The notes below the pieces were generated by a model. That model saw only the letters and a program-made list of their open reading frames with translations. It did not search any database and was not told where the DNA came from. A DNA stretch of 64,000 nucleotides from Clostridium beijerinckii (lineage in GTDB: Bacteria; Bacillota; Clostridia; Clostridiales; Clostridiaceae): positions 62,001 through 126,000 of the forward strand of contig CP029329.1 of assembly GCA_003129525.1 (NCBI GenBank), given 5' to 3'. This document shows positions 45,306 through 54,010 of this stretch, piece by piece; the first letter of the stretch is position 1; the number at the start of each line of letters is the position of its first letter. The position numbers and the translations under genes were made by a program.

Positions 45306-46481
45306 TTATAATAATTCTTTAATTACTTTAACTGTTTCTTTAGCTATATATTCTGCATCTTCTAAAGACAATGTAGTATATACAGGTAATGTGATTTCAT
45401 TTTCATATTGGGCATAAGCATTTGGATAATCTTTAATATCATATCCAAGATTCTTATAAAGTGTTAGCATTGGAAGAGGTTTATAATGAACATTTGTTGC
45501 TATTCCCATTTCAGCTAACTTTTGAATAGCTGCATTTCTCTTTTCTTCATTAAATCCTTTAATTCTATAAAGATATAAATGATATGATGTTTCAGTTCCA
45601 TTATCATCTTTAGTAACTGGAATTATTGAGAAGTCTTCTTTAGATAATATATCTGTGTATGTCTTGAATATTTGTCTTCTCTTTTCAAGCATTCCTTCAT
45701 ATCTCTTAAGCTGAACTAATCCAATTGCAGCACTAATATCTGTCATATTGCACTTAAGTCCATCGTTTATAATATCATATTCCCAAGCTCCTGCTTTAAG
45801 TTTACTTAACGCATCCTTTGATTGACCATGCATAGCAGTAAATCTCATATATTGAAGTAAATTTTCATGTCCTCTAAAATTATTATCATTAAAAGTGACT
45901 GCTCCACCTTCTCCTGTAGTTAAATTCTTAACTGCATGGAATGAAAATGAATGGAAGTCACATTGAGAACCAACAGGCTCTCCTTTGTATTTAGCTCCAA
46001 AAGCATGGGCTGAATCACAAAGAATTATAATATCTTCCCTATTTTTATCCTTTAAAACTTTCTTTAATGCATCATAATCAAATGGTACACCTGCAATATC
46101 TACTGGCATAATTACTTTAGTCTTATCTGTAATCTTTTCTGCAACCTTATCTATATCCATTTCAAAAGTATCTTTCTTAACATCTACATATATAGGTTTA
46201 ATTCCCCTATGTACTGCAACACTTGAAGTTGCTGTATAAGTGTATGGAGTAGATATAATCTCATCGCCCTCTTTTATATCAAATACCTTAAGTACTAACT
46301 CCATTGCAGCTGTAGCACTATTTAATGCTAATGCTTTATTAACTTTTAAGTACTCTTCTATTTCTTCTTCAAACTTTGTAAGTTGTGGTCCTGAAGTGAT
46401 CCATCCTGACCTTAACACATTAGCTACTGCCTCTATTTCTTCTTCTGTTATATCAGGTGGTGAAAATGGTATCTTTTTCAT
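45306..46481 (-). CDS. DegT/DnrJ/EryC1 family sugar aminotransferase
   Basis: A 391-residue PLP aminotransferase. The start IPFSPPDITEEEIEAVANVL with SGWITSGP and the lysine region SFHAVKNLTTGEGGA (Schiff-base lysine) are diagnostic. It would add an amino group to a nucleotide-linked keto-sugar, as in ArnB, PseC or DegT enzymes, for surface polysaccharide or antibiotic sugars. No sugar or glycan genes lie nearby, so it is an orphan here. The ATG at 46481 has AGAGAGGATTG before it; the longer ATG at 46502 is weaker. A MerR-type promoter stands about 140 bases upstream. Confidence 0.88.
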   Translation of the reverse strand: MKKIPFSPPDITEEEIEAVANVLRSGWITSGPQLTKFEEEIEEYLKVNKALALNSATAAMELVLKVFDIKEGDEIISTPYTYTATSSVAVHRGIKPIYVDVKKDTFEMDIDKVAEKITDKTKVIMPVDIAGVPFDYDALKKVLKDKNREDIIILCDSAHAFGAKYKGEPVGSQCDFHSFSFHAVKNLTTGEGGAVTFNDNNFRGHENLLQYMRFTAMHGQSKDALSKLKAGAWEYDIINDGLKCNMTDISAAIGLVQLKRYEGMLEKRRQIFKTYTDILSKEDFSIIPVTKDDNGTETSYHLYLYRIKGFNEEKRNAAIQKLAEMGIATNVHYKPLPMLTLYKNLGYDIKDYPNAYAQYENEITLPVYTTLSLEDAEYIAKETVKVIKELL

Positions 46482-46500
46482 ATAATTCAATCCTCTCTTC

Positions 46501-46541
46501 ATTAACGCATATTTAAAAACAACAATTTTTTTATGCCTAAA
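46501..46541. mobile_element. MITE-like repeat, family 1, ends only
   Basis: TTAACGCATATTTAAAAACA and, at the other end, TTTTTTTATGCCTAAA are mirror ends like those of the full copies, with almost no interior. It lies in the leader of the DegT gene. Confidence 0.45.
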
Positions 46542-46620
46542 TATATAATTTTTTACTTTAACTTAGCATCATCCAAATAATTAAATAAAACTATATTACA
46601 TTTTAACTTCCTTTTAACTC

Positions 46621-46651
46621 ATTATAAACTCATCCCTTAGGTCAGAGTCAA
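46621..46651 (-). promoter_or_regulatory. MerR-type promoter/operator with 19-base spacer
   Basis: On the minus strand TTGACT and TATAAT flank a 19-base spacer, CTGACCTAAGGGATGAGTT, with a dyad around CCTAAGG. It agrees at 24 of 31 positions with the site before the MerR-methyltransferase gene (42044-42074). It points toward the DegT gene, with a leader of about 130 bases that encodes nothing. Confidence 0.75.
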
Positions 46652-46699
46652 GATAAATTTTAGTATAACTAAAAATAATAATAATTTAAATAAACAAAA

Positions 46700-46712
46700 C
46701 CACCTTTTCTAG
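46700..46712 (-). other. Detached arm of the RNase J terminator, with left target duplication
   Basis: CCACCTTTTCTAG at 46700-46712 is the former 3' arm of the rnj terminator, now cut off by the IS. The last ten bases (46703-46712) are the left copy of the direct repeat CCTTTTCTAG. Confidence 0.75.
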
Positions 46713-48086
46713 TTTTAGTGTTGCATAAAGCAACAATTTTCAATGAATAATTATTGAGTATCAAGGACAACCTTCAATTATAAGAATGGAGGTTGTTTTT
46801 GATTATGGATAAACTTGCAAATAGAAGTGTGTTTAGAAAATTAATTAAACTTATTGATGGGAATATTGGAAGAAAATTAAGAAAAGCGAATAATGAATAT
46901 AAATACTCAAAGTGTTATACAGGTCGGGATCATATTCTAACAATGTTGTTTTTACAAATCTCCGGCTGTGATGGCTTAAGAGATATTAATGCTAAATATA
47001 AAAATTCATCGAAGATAAGTAAGGATTTCAACATGCCAAGTTATTCCCAAATATCTAGATTAAATAAGAGTAAGTCATCAGATTTATTTAGAAATGTTTT
47101 CGAAGAATTATTGGTAAAAGCTGATAAAGAAATGAATTCTTCAGTTAAAATAAAAAACTTTAAAGATATTAAAATAATAGATTCATCAGTAGTTAGTATA
47201 GGTAAGGGCTTAGCCCCTGAACTCTATTATGAAGATGAAAAATCTGCTATTAGAATTAGTACTCTTTTATCATTTGGAACTAAGTTACCTGATAAAATTA
47301 GCATCCGCCCTGCTAAAGTAGGAGAACGTAGTTGTATTGACGGCTATGTTAATTCGGATAAAAATATATATTTATTTGATAAGGGATATTTTAAGTACTC
47401 TTGGTATGATGAGATGAGTCATGATAATTATAAATTTATCACAAGACAACAAAGCAACTCTGTTACGGAGGAGTATTTATCCATTTATACTGGAGTAGAT
47501 AATCTATATGATTATATTGTTACAATGGGGTCTGATTATAGTAAAAATAAAACTAAATATAAATATAGAGAGATTCTATATTTTACTAAGGACTCCGACG
47601 AAGAATTCCGTTTAGTTACTAACATATTCGATATGCCAGCTGAAGACATAGTATCTCTCTATAAAAAGCGTTGGGATATTGAGTTATTCTTTAAATGGAT
47701 AAAACAACATCTGACCATTAAAAAATGGGTCGGAAGAACCCTTAACGCAATAACCATACAAATATATAGTGCCCTTATTATCTATATTTTATTACTTTTA
47801 ATAAAATATAGATTTAAAAGTAATTTAAGCACTTTTGATGTACTCCGAAAGTTTCAGACTAATATATTAGAAAGATATGCTCTAAGGAATATTTTGTTAC
47901 TGTGACTAATTATTAAAGTTAAAATTTTCTTGAAAAACCAAGGGGTATCTTTACAATATTTTATATACATAATATCACTTAAAAACATCTATATTACAAT
48001 TTATAAAACTCCAACCAAATAAAATGTTATTGATTGGAGTTTCAAATATTATACTATAAATATTTTGTCTTTATGCAACATCAAAA
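46713..48086 (+). mobile_element. Complete IS4-family insertion sequence, 1374 bp
   Basis: The element has 18-base inverted ends, TTTTAGTGTTGCATAAAG on the left and TTTTGATGTTGCATAAAG read inward from the right (two mismatches). It is flanked by a ten-base direct repeat, CCTTTTCTAG, at 46703-46712 and 48087-48096, typical of IS4 duplications. One intact transposase gene fills it. Everything needed for transposition appears present, so it may be active. Confidence 0.9.
46805..47905 (+). CDS. IS4-family DDE transposase
   Basis: A 366-residue transposase. The N-terminal domain (SVFRKLIKLIDGNIGRKLRK through MLFLQISGCDGLRDI) is of the DUF4372 type. The catalytic DDE residues are in IIDSSVVS, LFDKGYFKY and the YREK-like RWDIELFFKWIKQHL block. 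The start at 46805 has GGAGG upstream; an in-frame ATG at 46793 overlaps it. The frame is intact. It sits near the left end of its element on the plus strand, against the minus-strand neighbours. Confidence 0.92.
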   Translation: MDKLANRSVFRKLIKLIDGNIGRKLRKANNEYKYSKCYTGRDHILTMLFLQISGCDGLRDINAKYKNSSKISKDFNMPSYSQISRLNKSKSSDLFRNVFEELLVKADKEMNSSVKIKNFKDIKIIDSSVVSIGKGLAPELYYEDEKSAIRISTLLSFGTKLPDKISIRPAKVGERSCIDGYVNSDKNIYLFDKGYFKYSWYDEMSHDNYKFITRQQSNSVTEEYLSIYTGVDNLYDYIVTMGSDYSKNKTKYKYREILYFTKDSDEEFRLVTNIFDMPAEDIVSLYKKRWDIELFFKWIKQHLTIKKWVGRTLNAITIQIYSALIIYILLLLIKYRFKSNLSTFDVLRKFQTNILERYALRNILLL

Positions 48087-48136
48087 CCTTTTCTAGTGAA
48101 TTTTTCGCAAAACAAACTTCTACTAGAAATAGGTGG
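48087..48136 (-). terminator. RNase J terminator cut by the IS4 element
   Basis: On the minus strand, CCACCTATTTCTAGT (48122-48136) once paired with ACTAGAAAAGGTGG, followed by TTTTGTTTATTT. The IS entered the second arm. What remains is ACCTATTTCTAGT paired with ACTAGAAAAGGT, then TTTTG contributed by the IS end. A shortened terminator is therefore still present. Confidence 0.72.
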
Positions 48137-48159
48137 CTTATTATTTTTAGAATTACTTA

Positions 48160-49875
48160 TTATACTTCAACAATTACTGGTAAAATCATAGGTTTTCTCT
48201 TCATTTTTGTATAAACAAAATTATCTACTTCTCTTCTTATACTATTTTTTATTTCTGCCCATTGAGTTATATTATTTTCTAAACACTTTTCTACAATATT
48301 AATAACTACACTTCTAACTTCATCAATTAATTCTTCAGAATTTCTAACATATACAAAACCTCTTGAAACTATATCTGGTCCTGATGTTATAATTTTATTT
48401 CTTCTATCTATAGCTATAACTACTGTTATAATTCCATTTTCAGCCAAGTTTTTTCTATCTCTGAGTACCATACTACCAACATCACCAACACCCATGCCAT
48501 CTATAAGCACTCTTCCAAAAGGCACTTTTCCTGTTACTGTACCTTTGTTTCTAGATAATTCAAAAACATCTCCAGTTCTTAAAATAAATGTATTAGATTT
48601 ATCTACTCCCATACTTTGTGCAATTTTAACATGGTTACTTAAATGCTTATACTCACCATGAATAGGTATAAAAAACTTAGGCTTTAATAAAGCTTGAATC
48701 AATCTAAGCTCTTGTTCGCAAGCATGCCCTGAAACATGTATATCTTCTATTGCTTTATAAATTACATTAGCACCCTTCTCTATTAAATCATTTATTACAT
48801 TTGATACTGCTTTTTCATTACCTGGTATCGGAGTTGCTGAGATAATGACCGTATCTCCGTCTTCTATTTGTATCTGTCTGTGAGTTGATGCAGCTATCCT
48901 TGTAAGTGCTGCCATTGATTCGCCTTGACTTCCAGTAGTAACAATAGTTATCTTATCATGCGGATAATTTTTAATTTCATCTAAGCTTATTATCATATCT
49001 TCTGGAATAAATAAATATCCAAGATTTATAGCAACTTCTGATATTTTCTCCATACTTCGACCACTAAAAGCAATCTTTCTATTATTTTTAATGGAAGAAT
49101 TGCTAATTTGCTGTAACCTATGAACATTTGATGCAAATGTAGATACTATAACCCTACCGGTTGCTTTACTAAAAAGATTGTCTAATGTTTCACCTACTGT
49201 TTTTTCTGACATTGTAAAACCTTTATGAAGGCAATTAGTGCTTTCTGCCATTAAAAGCAATACACCTCTCTTACCCAACTCCGCATATCTTTGTAAATCC
49301 ATAACTTTTTCATCAACTGGTGTAAAATCAACTTTAAAGTCCCCAGTGTGAACAATAACTCCTACAGGTGTATGTAATGCAATTGAACAGCTATCTGGTA
49401 TACTATGATTATTTCTAATAAATTCAATATTAATTTCATTTAATTTTATTAACTCACCTGGTTCAATAATATTCAATGAACAATCATTAAGAATATTATG
49501 TTCTTTTAATTTAATTTCAATTAACCCAAGTGTAAGTTTTGTGCCATATATAGGAGCATTAATTTGTTTTAATACATATGGTAATGCACCTATATGATCT
49601 TCATGTCCATGGGTAATAAAAAAGCCCTTTACCTTATCTTTATTTTTTATTAAATATGTTACATCTGGAATTACAAGATCAATTCCATAAAGATCTTCAT
49701 CTGGAAATGCCAAACCACAATCTATAACTACTATTTCATCCTTATATTCAAAGGCAGTAATATTCTTTCCTATTTCCTCAAGCCCACCTAATGGAATTAT
49801 TTTTATTGGAATTGCTGGTGGTTTGATTTTTCTCTTTGGTTTAATTTTTTCAATTTGAATTTCATTATTATCCAA
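48160..49875 (-). CDS. rnj: Ribonuclease J
   Basis: A 571-residue metallo-beta-lactamase-fold RNase with both endonuclease and 5' exonuclease activity, central to mRNA decay in Firmicutes. The catalytic metal motif is FFITHGHEDHIGALPYVL (H-x-H-x-D-H), preceded by IPLGGLEEIGKN. Later beta-CASP motifs include IVSTFASNVHRLQQI, TTGSQGESMAALTRIA and VSGHACEQEL with FIPIHGEYKHL. The N-terminal extension of 20 basic residues (KPKRKIKPPAIPIK) is a lineage feature. Its 3' terminator is split by an IS4 element. Confidence 0.95.
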   Translation of the reverse strand: MDNNEIQIEKIKPKRKIKPPAIPIKIIPLGGLEEIGKNITAFEYKDEIVVIDCGLAFPDEDLYGIDLVIPDVTYLIKNKDKVKGFFITHGHEDHIGALPYVLKQINAPIYGTKLTLGLIEIKLKEHNILNDCSLNIIEPGELIKLNEINIEFIRNNHSIPDSCSIALHTPVGVIVHTGDFKVDFTPVDEKVMDLQRYAELGKRGVLLLMAESTNCLHKGFTMSEKTVGETLDNLFSKATGRVIVSTFASNVHRLQQISNSSIKNNRKIAFSGRSMEKISEVAINLGYLFIPEDMIISLDEIKNYPHDKITIVTTGSQGESMAALTRIAASTHRQIQIEDGDTVIISATPIPGNEKAVSNVINDLIEKGANVIYKAIEDIHVSGHACEQELRLIQALLKPKFFIPIHGEYKHLSNHVKIAQSMGVDKSNTFILRTGDVFELSRNKGTVTGKVPFGRVLIDGMGVGDVGSMVLRDRKNLAENGIITVVIAIDRRNKIITSGPDIVSRGFVYVRNSEELIDEVRSVVINIVEKCLENNITQWAEIKNSIRREVDNFVYTKMKRKPMILPVIVEV

Positions 49876-49955
49876 TTTATCACCCCTTAATATTTGTACC
49901 CTAAATGAATACCTAGTCTGATGTTTATATATAATTTAATTATTTGCAAATAACC

Positions 49956-50030
49956 TTAAATATATAAGTGTTAATTAAAAATTTATTTAAATATATAAGT
50001 ATTAATTGAAAATTCATTTAAATATATAAC
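49956..50030. repeat. 31-base tandem repeat, two and a half units
   Basis: TTAAATATATAAGTGTTAAT and the rest of a 31-base unit is repeated almost exactly at 49987, with a partial third at 50018. It lies about 80-155 bases before rnj and is pure AT-rich sequence with no spacer pattern. Confidence 0.75.
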
Positions 50031-50112
50031 TTCAGTTATAATAAATAGGAGTAGTACAAAGATTGATATCATATACTAAAATGGCTTTTATCATCAATCT
50101 TAAGAAAAAGAA

Positions 50113-50132
50113 AAAAGGCATTGCTGCCTTTT
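50113..50132 (-). terminator. Terminator after the DUF4931 gene and its remnant
   Basis: AAAAGGCA and TGCCTTTT pair around TTGC, and the minus strand exits into TTTTTTCTTTTTC. Confidence 0.85.
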
Positions 50133-50177
50133 GCGATTGATAAACAATATATGGTAGTACCAGGGCATCCATCCCTT

Positions 50178-50270
50178 TTACTTCTTAATAGGAATCCAAA
50201 TCTCACATTTATAATCGTTTGAATATAAATCACCTTAAGGATAAACCTCAAGTTCTGGTGCACAATCATA
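50178..50270 (-). pseudogene. GyrI-like/AraC effector-binding domain, C-terminal remnant
   Basis: Immediately after the DUF4931 stop, the minus strand reads YDCAPELEVYP, stop, GDLYSNDYKCEIWIPIKK, stop. The ending E-I-W-I-P-I-K preceded by an FEVY-like strand is the signature tail of GyrI-like small-molecule-binding domains. One in-frame TAA and the missing N-terminal part show it is dead. Confidence 0.65.
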
Positions 50271-50272
50271 TA

Positions 50273-51043
50273 CTATTGAAAATACATCGATTTTAATTTA
50301 TCAACTATTTCTCTTTCACAACTTGATATTTGCTTTATTCCATACCCAAGAAACAATGGTGAGCTATGAAATCTTGGCATAGATTTACATATAATCTTTC
50401 CATTTAAATGATAAAAGAATATATTAAAGCTATCACATTTTACGAAATAATTGTTTAAGAGATAATGAACTATCTTTCTAAGGTTATTGGAAAGTTCATC
50501 AAGTGCATATAAATCATCATTAATAATTATATTAAACTCAGTAAATCCACTAAAAGGTCTATGAGATAAATTCACTAAACAATTATCGCTTTTATGAACT
50601 TCTATTCCTTCAAAATACTCATCTTTTATTTTTAATTTATAATCAATATCATCAAGTCCTACAATTTGCATGTGAGAATGCTTTAAACTCCCCCCAGAAT
50701 TAGGTCCATGATTTTTATAAAATAGAACTGACTTATACTCTCCACTTTCTTCTATCTTTAACCAATGTTTAACACCAAACCTTATTAAGTCTTCCATATA
50801 GTCTGAAGAATATTGTCCCATATCATTATCGCAACTATATGTTTCTATAAGAACCAATTGATAGGTATCTTTTATTGTTGGATACTTATTTTTAAGTAAT
50901 ACAAAGGGTCCCTCTTCATCAATAATATCTGTAAGCTTCTCTCTATTACAAAAGGGACATTCTTTCATATTTATTTTTTTAAATTCATTTGGTTTATCTT
51001 TATTAATATCATTTAAAAATACTAAATATTTTTCTTTTTCCAT
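50273..51043 (-). CDS. DUF4931 / GalT-like HIT superfamily protein
   Basis: A 256-residue protein of the galactose-1-phosphate uridylyltransferase / HIT superfamily. A zinc-type CPFCNRE stands near the N terminus, and the HIT-like histidine triad is HSHMQIV after FYKNHGPNSGGSLK. The second GalT-like domain has FTEFNIII and the final FHSSPLFLGY. It is shorter than true GalT (about 350 residues), which fits DUF4931. It lies 28 bases after pullulanase and is probably co-transcribed with it, suggesting a nucleotide-sugar or glycan role. The exact substrate is unknown. Confidence 0.8.
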   Translation of the reverse strand: MEKEKYLVFLNDINKDKPNEFKKINMKECPFCNREKLTDIIDEEGPFVLLKNKYPTIKDTYQLVLIETYSCDNDMGQYSSDYMEDLIRFGVKHWLKIEESGEYKSVLFYKNHGPNSGGSLKHSHMQIVGLDDIDYKLKIKDEYFEGIEVHKSDNCLVNLSHRPFSGFTEFNIIINDDLYALDELSNNLRKIVHYLLNNYFVKCDSFNIFFYHLNGKIICKSMPRFHSSPLFLGYGIKQISSCEREIVDKLKSMYFQ

Positions 51044-51071
51044 TTATATCACCAAAAACCTTCCATTAAAA

Positions 51072-53045
51072 TCATTTTTTAATTAAAACATATGCACACT
51101 TTGAAGGAACAGTTATATTATTACCTGCTATAGCATAAATTTCATCTACTCCAGCTCTTTCCTTATTAACAAGAACACTCCAGCCACATTGTCTTAAGTC
51201 TATGAATGCTTCTTCATCATTTGGATTTAATATTACTACTATAGTATTACATAAATTCTTTCCACTGTTATCTTCTATTTTATATGCAACAACGTTTTGT
51301 TTGTAAAAACTTTCTCCATACTCTAAGAATGTCAAGTTTTTTTTAATTTCCTCACTTGAATTCATTCTAAAAGCTTTGTATTTTTTTCTTAATTTAATTA
51401 ATCCTCTATAATAATTAACAATATCTTTATACTCGTAAACTCTGCTCCATTCTAAATTATTTACTCTATCCGGAGCATTATAGCTATCATGATTAAAACT
51501 TCCATCATCATTTTTTTTAGTTCTTAAAAATTCTTCTCCAGCTTGAAAAAATGGTATTCCTTGAGATGTTAAAACTATAGCTGCTGCTAATTTATTCATA
51601 TTCTTACGCTTTTCTAGAGATGAATCTTCATTTGACATATATAACTTATCCCATAATGTATAATTATCATGTGCCGAAATATAATTTATGCATTGATACG
51701 GTTCATTTGCCCATGCCCAGCGTGAATATAATACTTTATCATAATTAATGCCTTCTTTTCCAATGGCTCCAACTATGCAAAACTTAATACTTTCTTCAAG
51801 ACCTGTCCTACCATTCACATAGCCTCTTTCCTTTATATTAAATACATGCCCTTTAACAGAATCTCTAGTATCATCGCTAAACGCTGCAATTTGCATTTTA
51901 TCAAATTTCACTATGTTTTCTTTTATTGCTGAATCTTCTCCCCGAAGGGGTGTCCATCCACCAGCCCATCCCTCACCATACACAAGTATAGACGTATCAA
52001 TTTTATCTAATTCCATTCTAATTTGTTTTATAGTTTCAATGTCATGAAGTCCCATTAAGTCAAATCTAAATCCATCTATATGATATTCTTTAGCCCAATA
52101 AATTACTGAATCAACAATAAGCTTTCTTACCATATATCTTTCTGAAGCTAATTCATTACCACATCCTGAACCATTTGAAAAATTACCATTAAAGTCTTGT
52201 CGATAATAATATCCAGGTACTGCTAAATTTAGATTTGAATCATAAGTTTTATATGTATGGTTATAAACCATATCCATAACAACTCGTATACCTGATTTAT
52301 GAAGGCTTTTAACCATTTCCTTAAATTCATTAATCCTTTTTTCTCCACTAAAGGGATTGGTTGAGTAAGATCCTTCAGGTGAAAAATAATTTTTAGGATC
52401 ATATCCCCAATTATATTGTGGCATATCAGGTCTACTTTCGTCAACAGTCTCATAGTCAAAAGAAGGGAGTAAATGAACATGTGTTACTCCTAAATAATTT
52501 AAATAATCAATGCCAGTTTTAGTATATTGCCCTGGAATACTAGTTCCATGTTCACAAAATGCAACAAACTTTCCTCTTCTCTCTAATTCAACTCCTGAAT
52601 TTTCATTTATTGAAAAATCTCTTACATGAACTTCATATATTATAGCTCCCGTAGCACTAATTAATTCTGGTCTTTCATCTTTGTTAAAATCTATAGGATC
52701 GGTTTCTATAAGATTAATTACCATCCCTCTATTTCCGTTAACACCAAGTGCTTTAGCATAAGGATCTGTTACTTCTCTTTCATTTCCACTATTAGTGACT
52801 AAATAATTATAAAATTCACCCTTCAGATCTTTCTTAACTTCTAAATTCCAAGTTCCTTGCAAGCCCCTATTCATATCTAATATTTCTTCCGGAGCATTTG
52901 TATAGTTCTCCCCATTTTTCCCAAATAAAGCTAATCTCACATTATTTGCATTAGGTGCCCACAACACAAATTTGGTACTATCTTTAGAATATTCAATTCC
53001 TAGCTTGCCAGTATAATTATTATAATCATTATCTAATAAATTCAT
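51072..53045 (-). CDS. pulA: Type I pullulanase
   Basis: A 657-residue debranching enzyme that cleaves alpha-1,6 links of pullulan and limit dextrins. The N-terminal CBM48 (TKFVLWAPNANNVRLALFGK) comes first. The GH13 catalytic barrel carries YNWGYDPKNYFSPEGSYS (a pullulanase hallmark), VVMDMVYNHTY, GFRFDLMG (nucleophile Asp), VYGEGWAGGWT (acid Glu) and ISAHDNYTLWDKL. No signal peptide is present, so it acts on glycogen or imported dextrin in the cytoplasm. It leads an operon with the DUF4931 gene. Confidence 0.95.
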   Translation of the reverse strand: MNLLDNDYNNYTGKLGIEYSKDSTKFVLWAPNANNVRLALFGKNGENYTNAPEEILDMNRGLQGTWNLEVKKDLKGEFYNYLVTNSGNEREVTDPYAKALGVNGNRGMVINLIETDPIDFNKDERPELISATGAIIYEVHVRDFSINENSGVELERRGKFVAFCEHGTSIPGQYTKTGIDYLNYLGVTHVHLLPSFDYETVDESRPDMPQYNWGYDPKNYFSPEGSYSTNPFSGEKRINEFKEMVKSLHKSGIRVVMDMVYNHTYKTYDSNLNLAVPGYYYRQDFNGNFSNGSGCGNELASERYMVRKLIVDSVIYWAKEYHIDGFRFDLMGLHDIETIKQIRMELDKIDTSILVYGEGWAGGWTPLRGEDSAIKENIVKFDKMQIAAFSDDTRDSVKGHVFNIKERGYVNGRTGLEESIKFCIVGAIGKEGINYDKVLYSRWAWANEPYQCINYISAHDNYTLWDKLYMSNEDSSLEKRKNMNKLAAAIVLTSQGIPFFQAGEEFLRTKKNDDGSFNHDSYNAPDRVNNLEWSRVYEYKDIVNYYRGLIKLRKKYKAFRMNSSEEIKKNLTFLEYGESFYKQNVVAYKIEDNSGKNLCNTIVVILNPNDEEAFIDLRQCGWSVLVNKERAGVDEIYAIAGNNITVPSKCAYVLIKK

Positions 53046-53407
53046 TATATTATTACCCCTTTGTTAGTTATATTAAACCTTTTGCTATAGATAACGAATA
53101 TGACATAAAGCCTTATAAATTCTTCCCCTTCTGTTATCTATACATTATACCATTATTATTCCATAATTTCCCTTTAGCTATTCAATGTCTGTCTATAAAT
53201 TTAAACTTTTCAAATATAATTTTTTCTTATTATTAACTTATGCACCATTAATCTTATTACTACCTACTCATATTTAAAATTACCTTCTAAAACTTTACAT
53301 ATATAATCTATAATTATATAAGAGTTTTAAATACTTTAAAATGCATATTATAAATTTATATAAATAAAAAAAATAATATTTTCTTTATTTTTGTCACATA
53401 CTAATTA
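53046..53407. other. Intergenic region between divergent genes, no gene seen
   Basis: AT-rich sequence holding promoters for pulA (minus) and the secreted protein (plus). No hairpin or coding frame of note. Confidence 0.45.
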
Positions 53408-53437
53408 TTGAAATTATATATGTACGGAGGTATGAAA

Positions 53438-53944
53438 ATGAATAAAAGAAAAATAAAATATATAATAACTTCTTTAGTTTTTGTTGGTTGCCTTTCAACC
53501 ATTTCCAAAACAATAATGGCTGATACAAGTTATTATTCTAATAATGACTTAATGGCTTCAACTTTTTATGCTCATAATGATAATATGGAGAAAAGTGAAG
53601 ATGATAAAAAAGATAAACATAAAGGTTTTAATGTATTTAGTGAAGAGAATATGCAATATCTTTCATCTGATCAAAAAAGAGACTTAGTGGAATTAAGAAA
53701 ATGTAAAGATAAAAATCAAAAGTTTTCACCGGAACAAGATAAAACTCTACATTCACTCATAGATTGTATTATTAAAGCAAAACTTGGAAATGAAAAATAT
53801 GAAGATTTCAAGTGTTTAATAGAAAAGAAAAAATCTAATGAAAAACTAACATCAGAGGAGTATAAAAAATTAAAACAATATAAAGGTATTATTGATGCCT
53901 CTAAACCATCTACTAAAGACATACTTAATCAATTTCTGAGATAA
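53438..53944 (+). CDS. Secreted protein of unknown function
   Basis: A 168-residue exported protein. The signal peptide is basic NKRKIKY, a hydrophobic helix (IITSLVFVGCLSTISK) and a probable cleavage after MADT or nearby. The mature part is charged and helical, with repeated KLTSEEYKKLKQYKG-like and FSPEQDKTLHSLI stretches. No family recognised. CGGAGG precedes the ATG at 53438; the frame also opens at 53408 without a ribosome site. It is the only plus-strand gene between 48 and 64 kb. Confidence 0.75.
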   Translation: MNKRKIKYIITSLVFVGCLSTISKTIMADTSYYSNNDLMASTFYAHNDNMEKSEDDKKDKHKGFNVFSEENMQYLSSDQKRDLVELRKCKDKNQKFSPEQDKTLHSLIDCIIKAKLGNEKYEDFKCLIEKKKSNEKLTSEEYKKLKQYKGIIDASKPSTKDILNQFLR

Positions 53945-53972
53945 TACATATATTACAATGAAAATACTTGTA

Positions 53973-54005
53973 TTAATGCACAATGTACAATACATTGTGC
54001 ATTAA
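53973..54005. terminator. Bidirectional terminator
   Basis: TTAATGCACAATGTA and TACATTGTGCATTAA form a perfect stem with a CAA loop between two convergent genes. Confidence 0.85.
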
Positions 54006-54010
54006 AATTA

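Noticed and set aside
46621..46651. Promoter of a lost MerR gene
   Set aside because: Possible, but no MerR remnant could be read between the promoter and the DegT gene, so I treat it as the DegT promoter.
49956..50030. Short direct repeats that might be a CRISPR array
   Set aside because: The 31-base units are directly adjacent with no unique spacers, are AT-only in character, and no cas gene is in the window.
50069..50269. Minus-strand 66-residue frame after the DUF4931 gene
   Set aside because: Another frame of the same stretch carries a recognisable GyrI-like tail, and this one shows no family pattern or ribosome site.
50273..51043. True galactose-1-phosphate uridylyltransferase
   Set aside because: It is about 100 residues too short, and no galK or galE is nearby; DUF4931 fits better.
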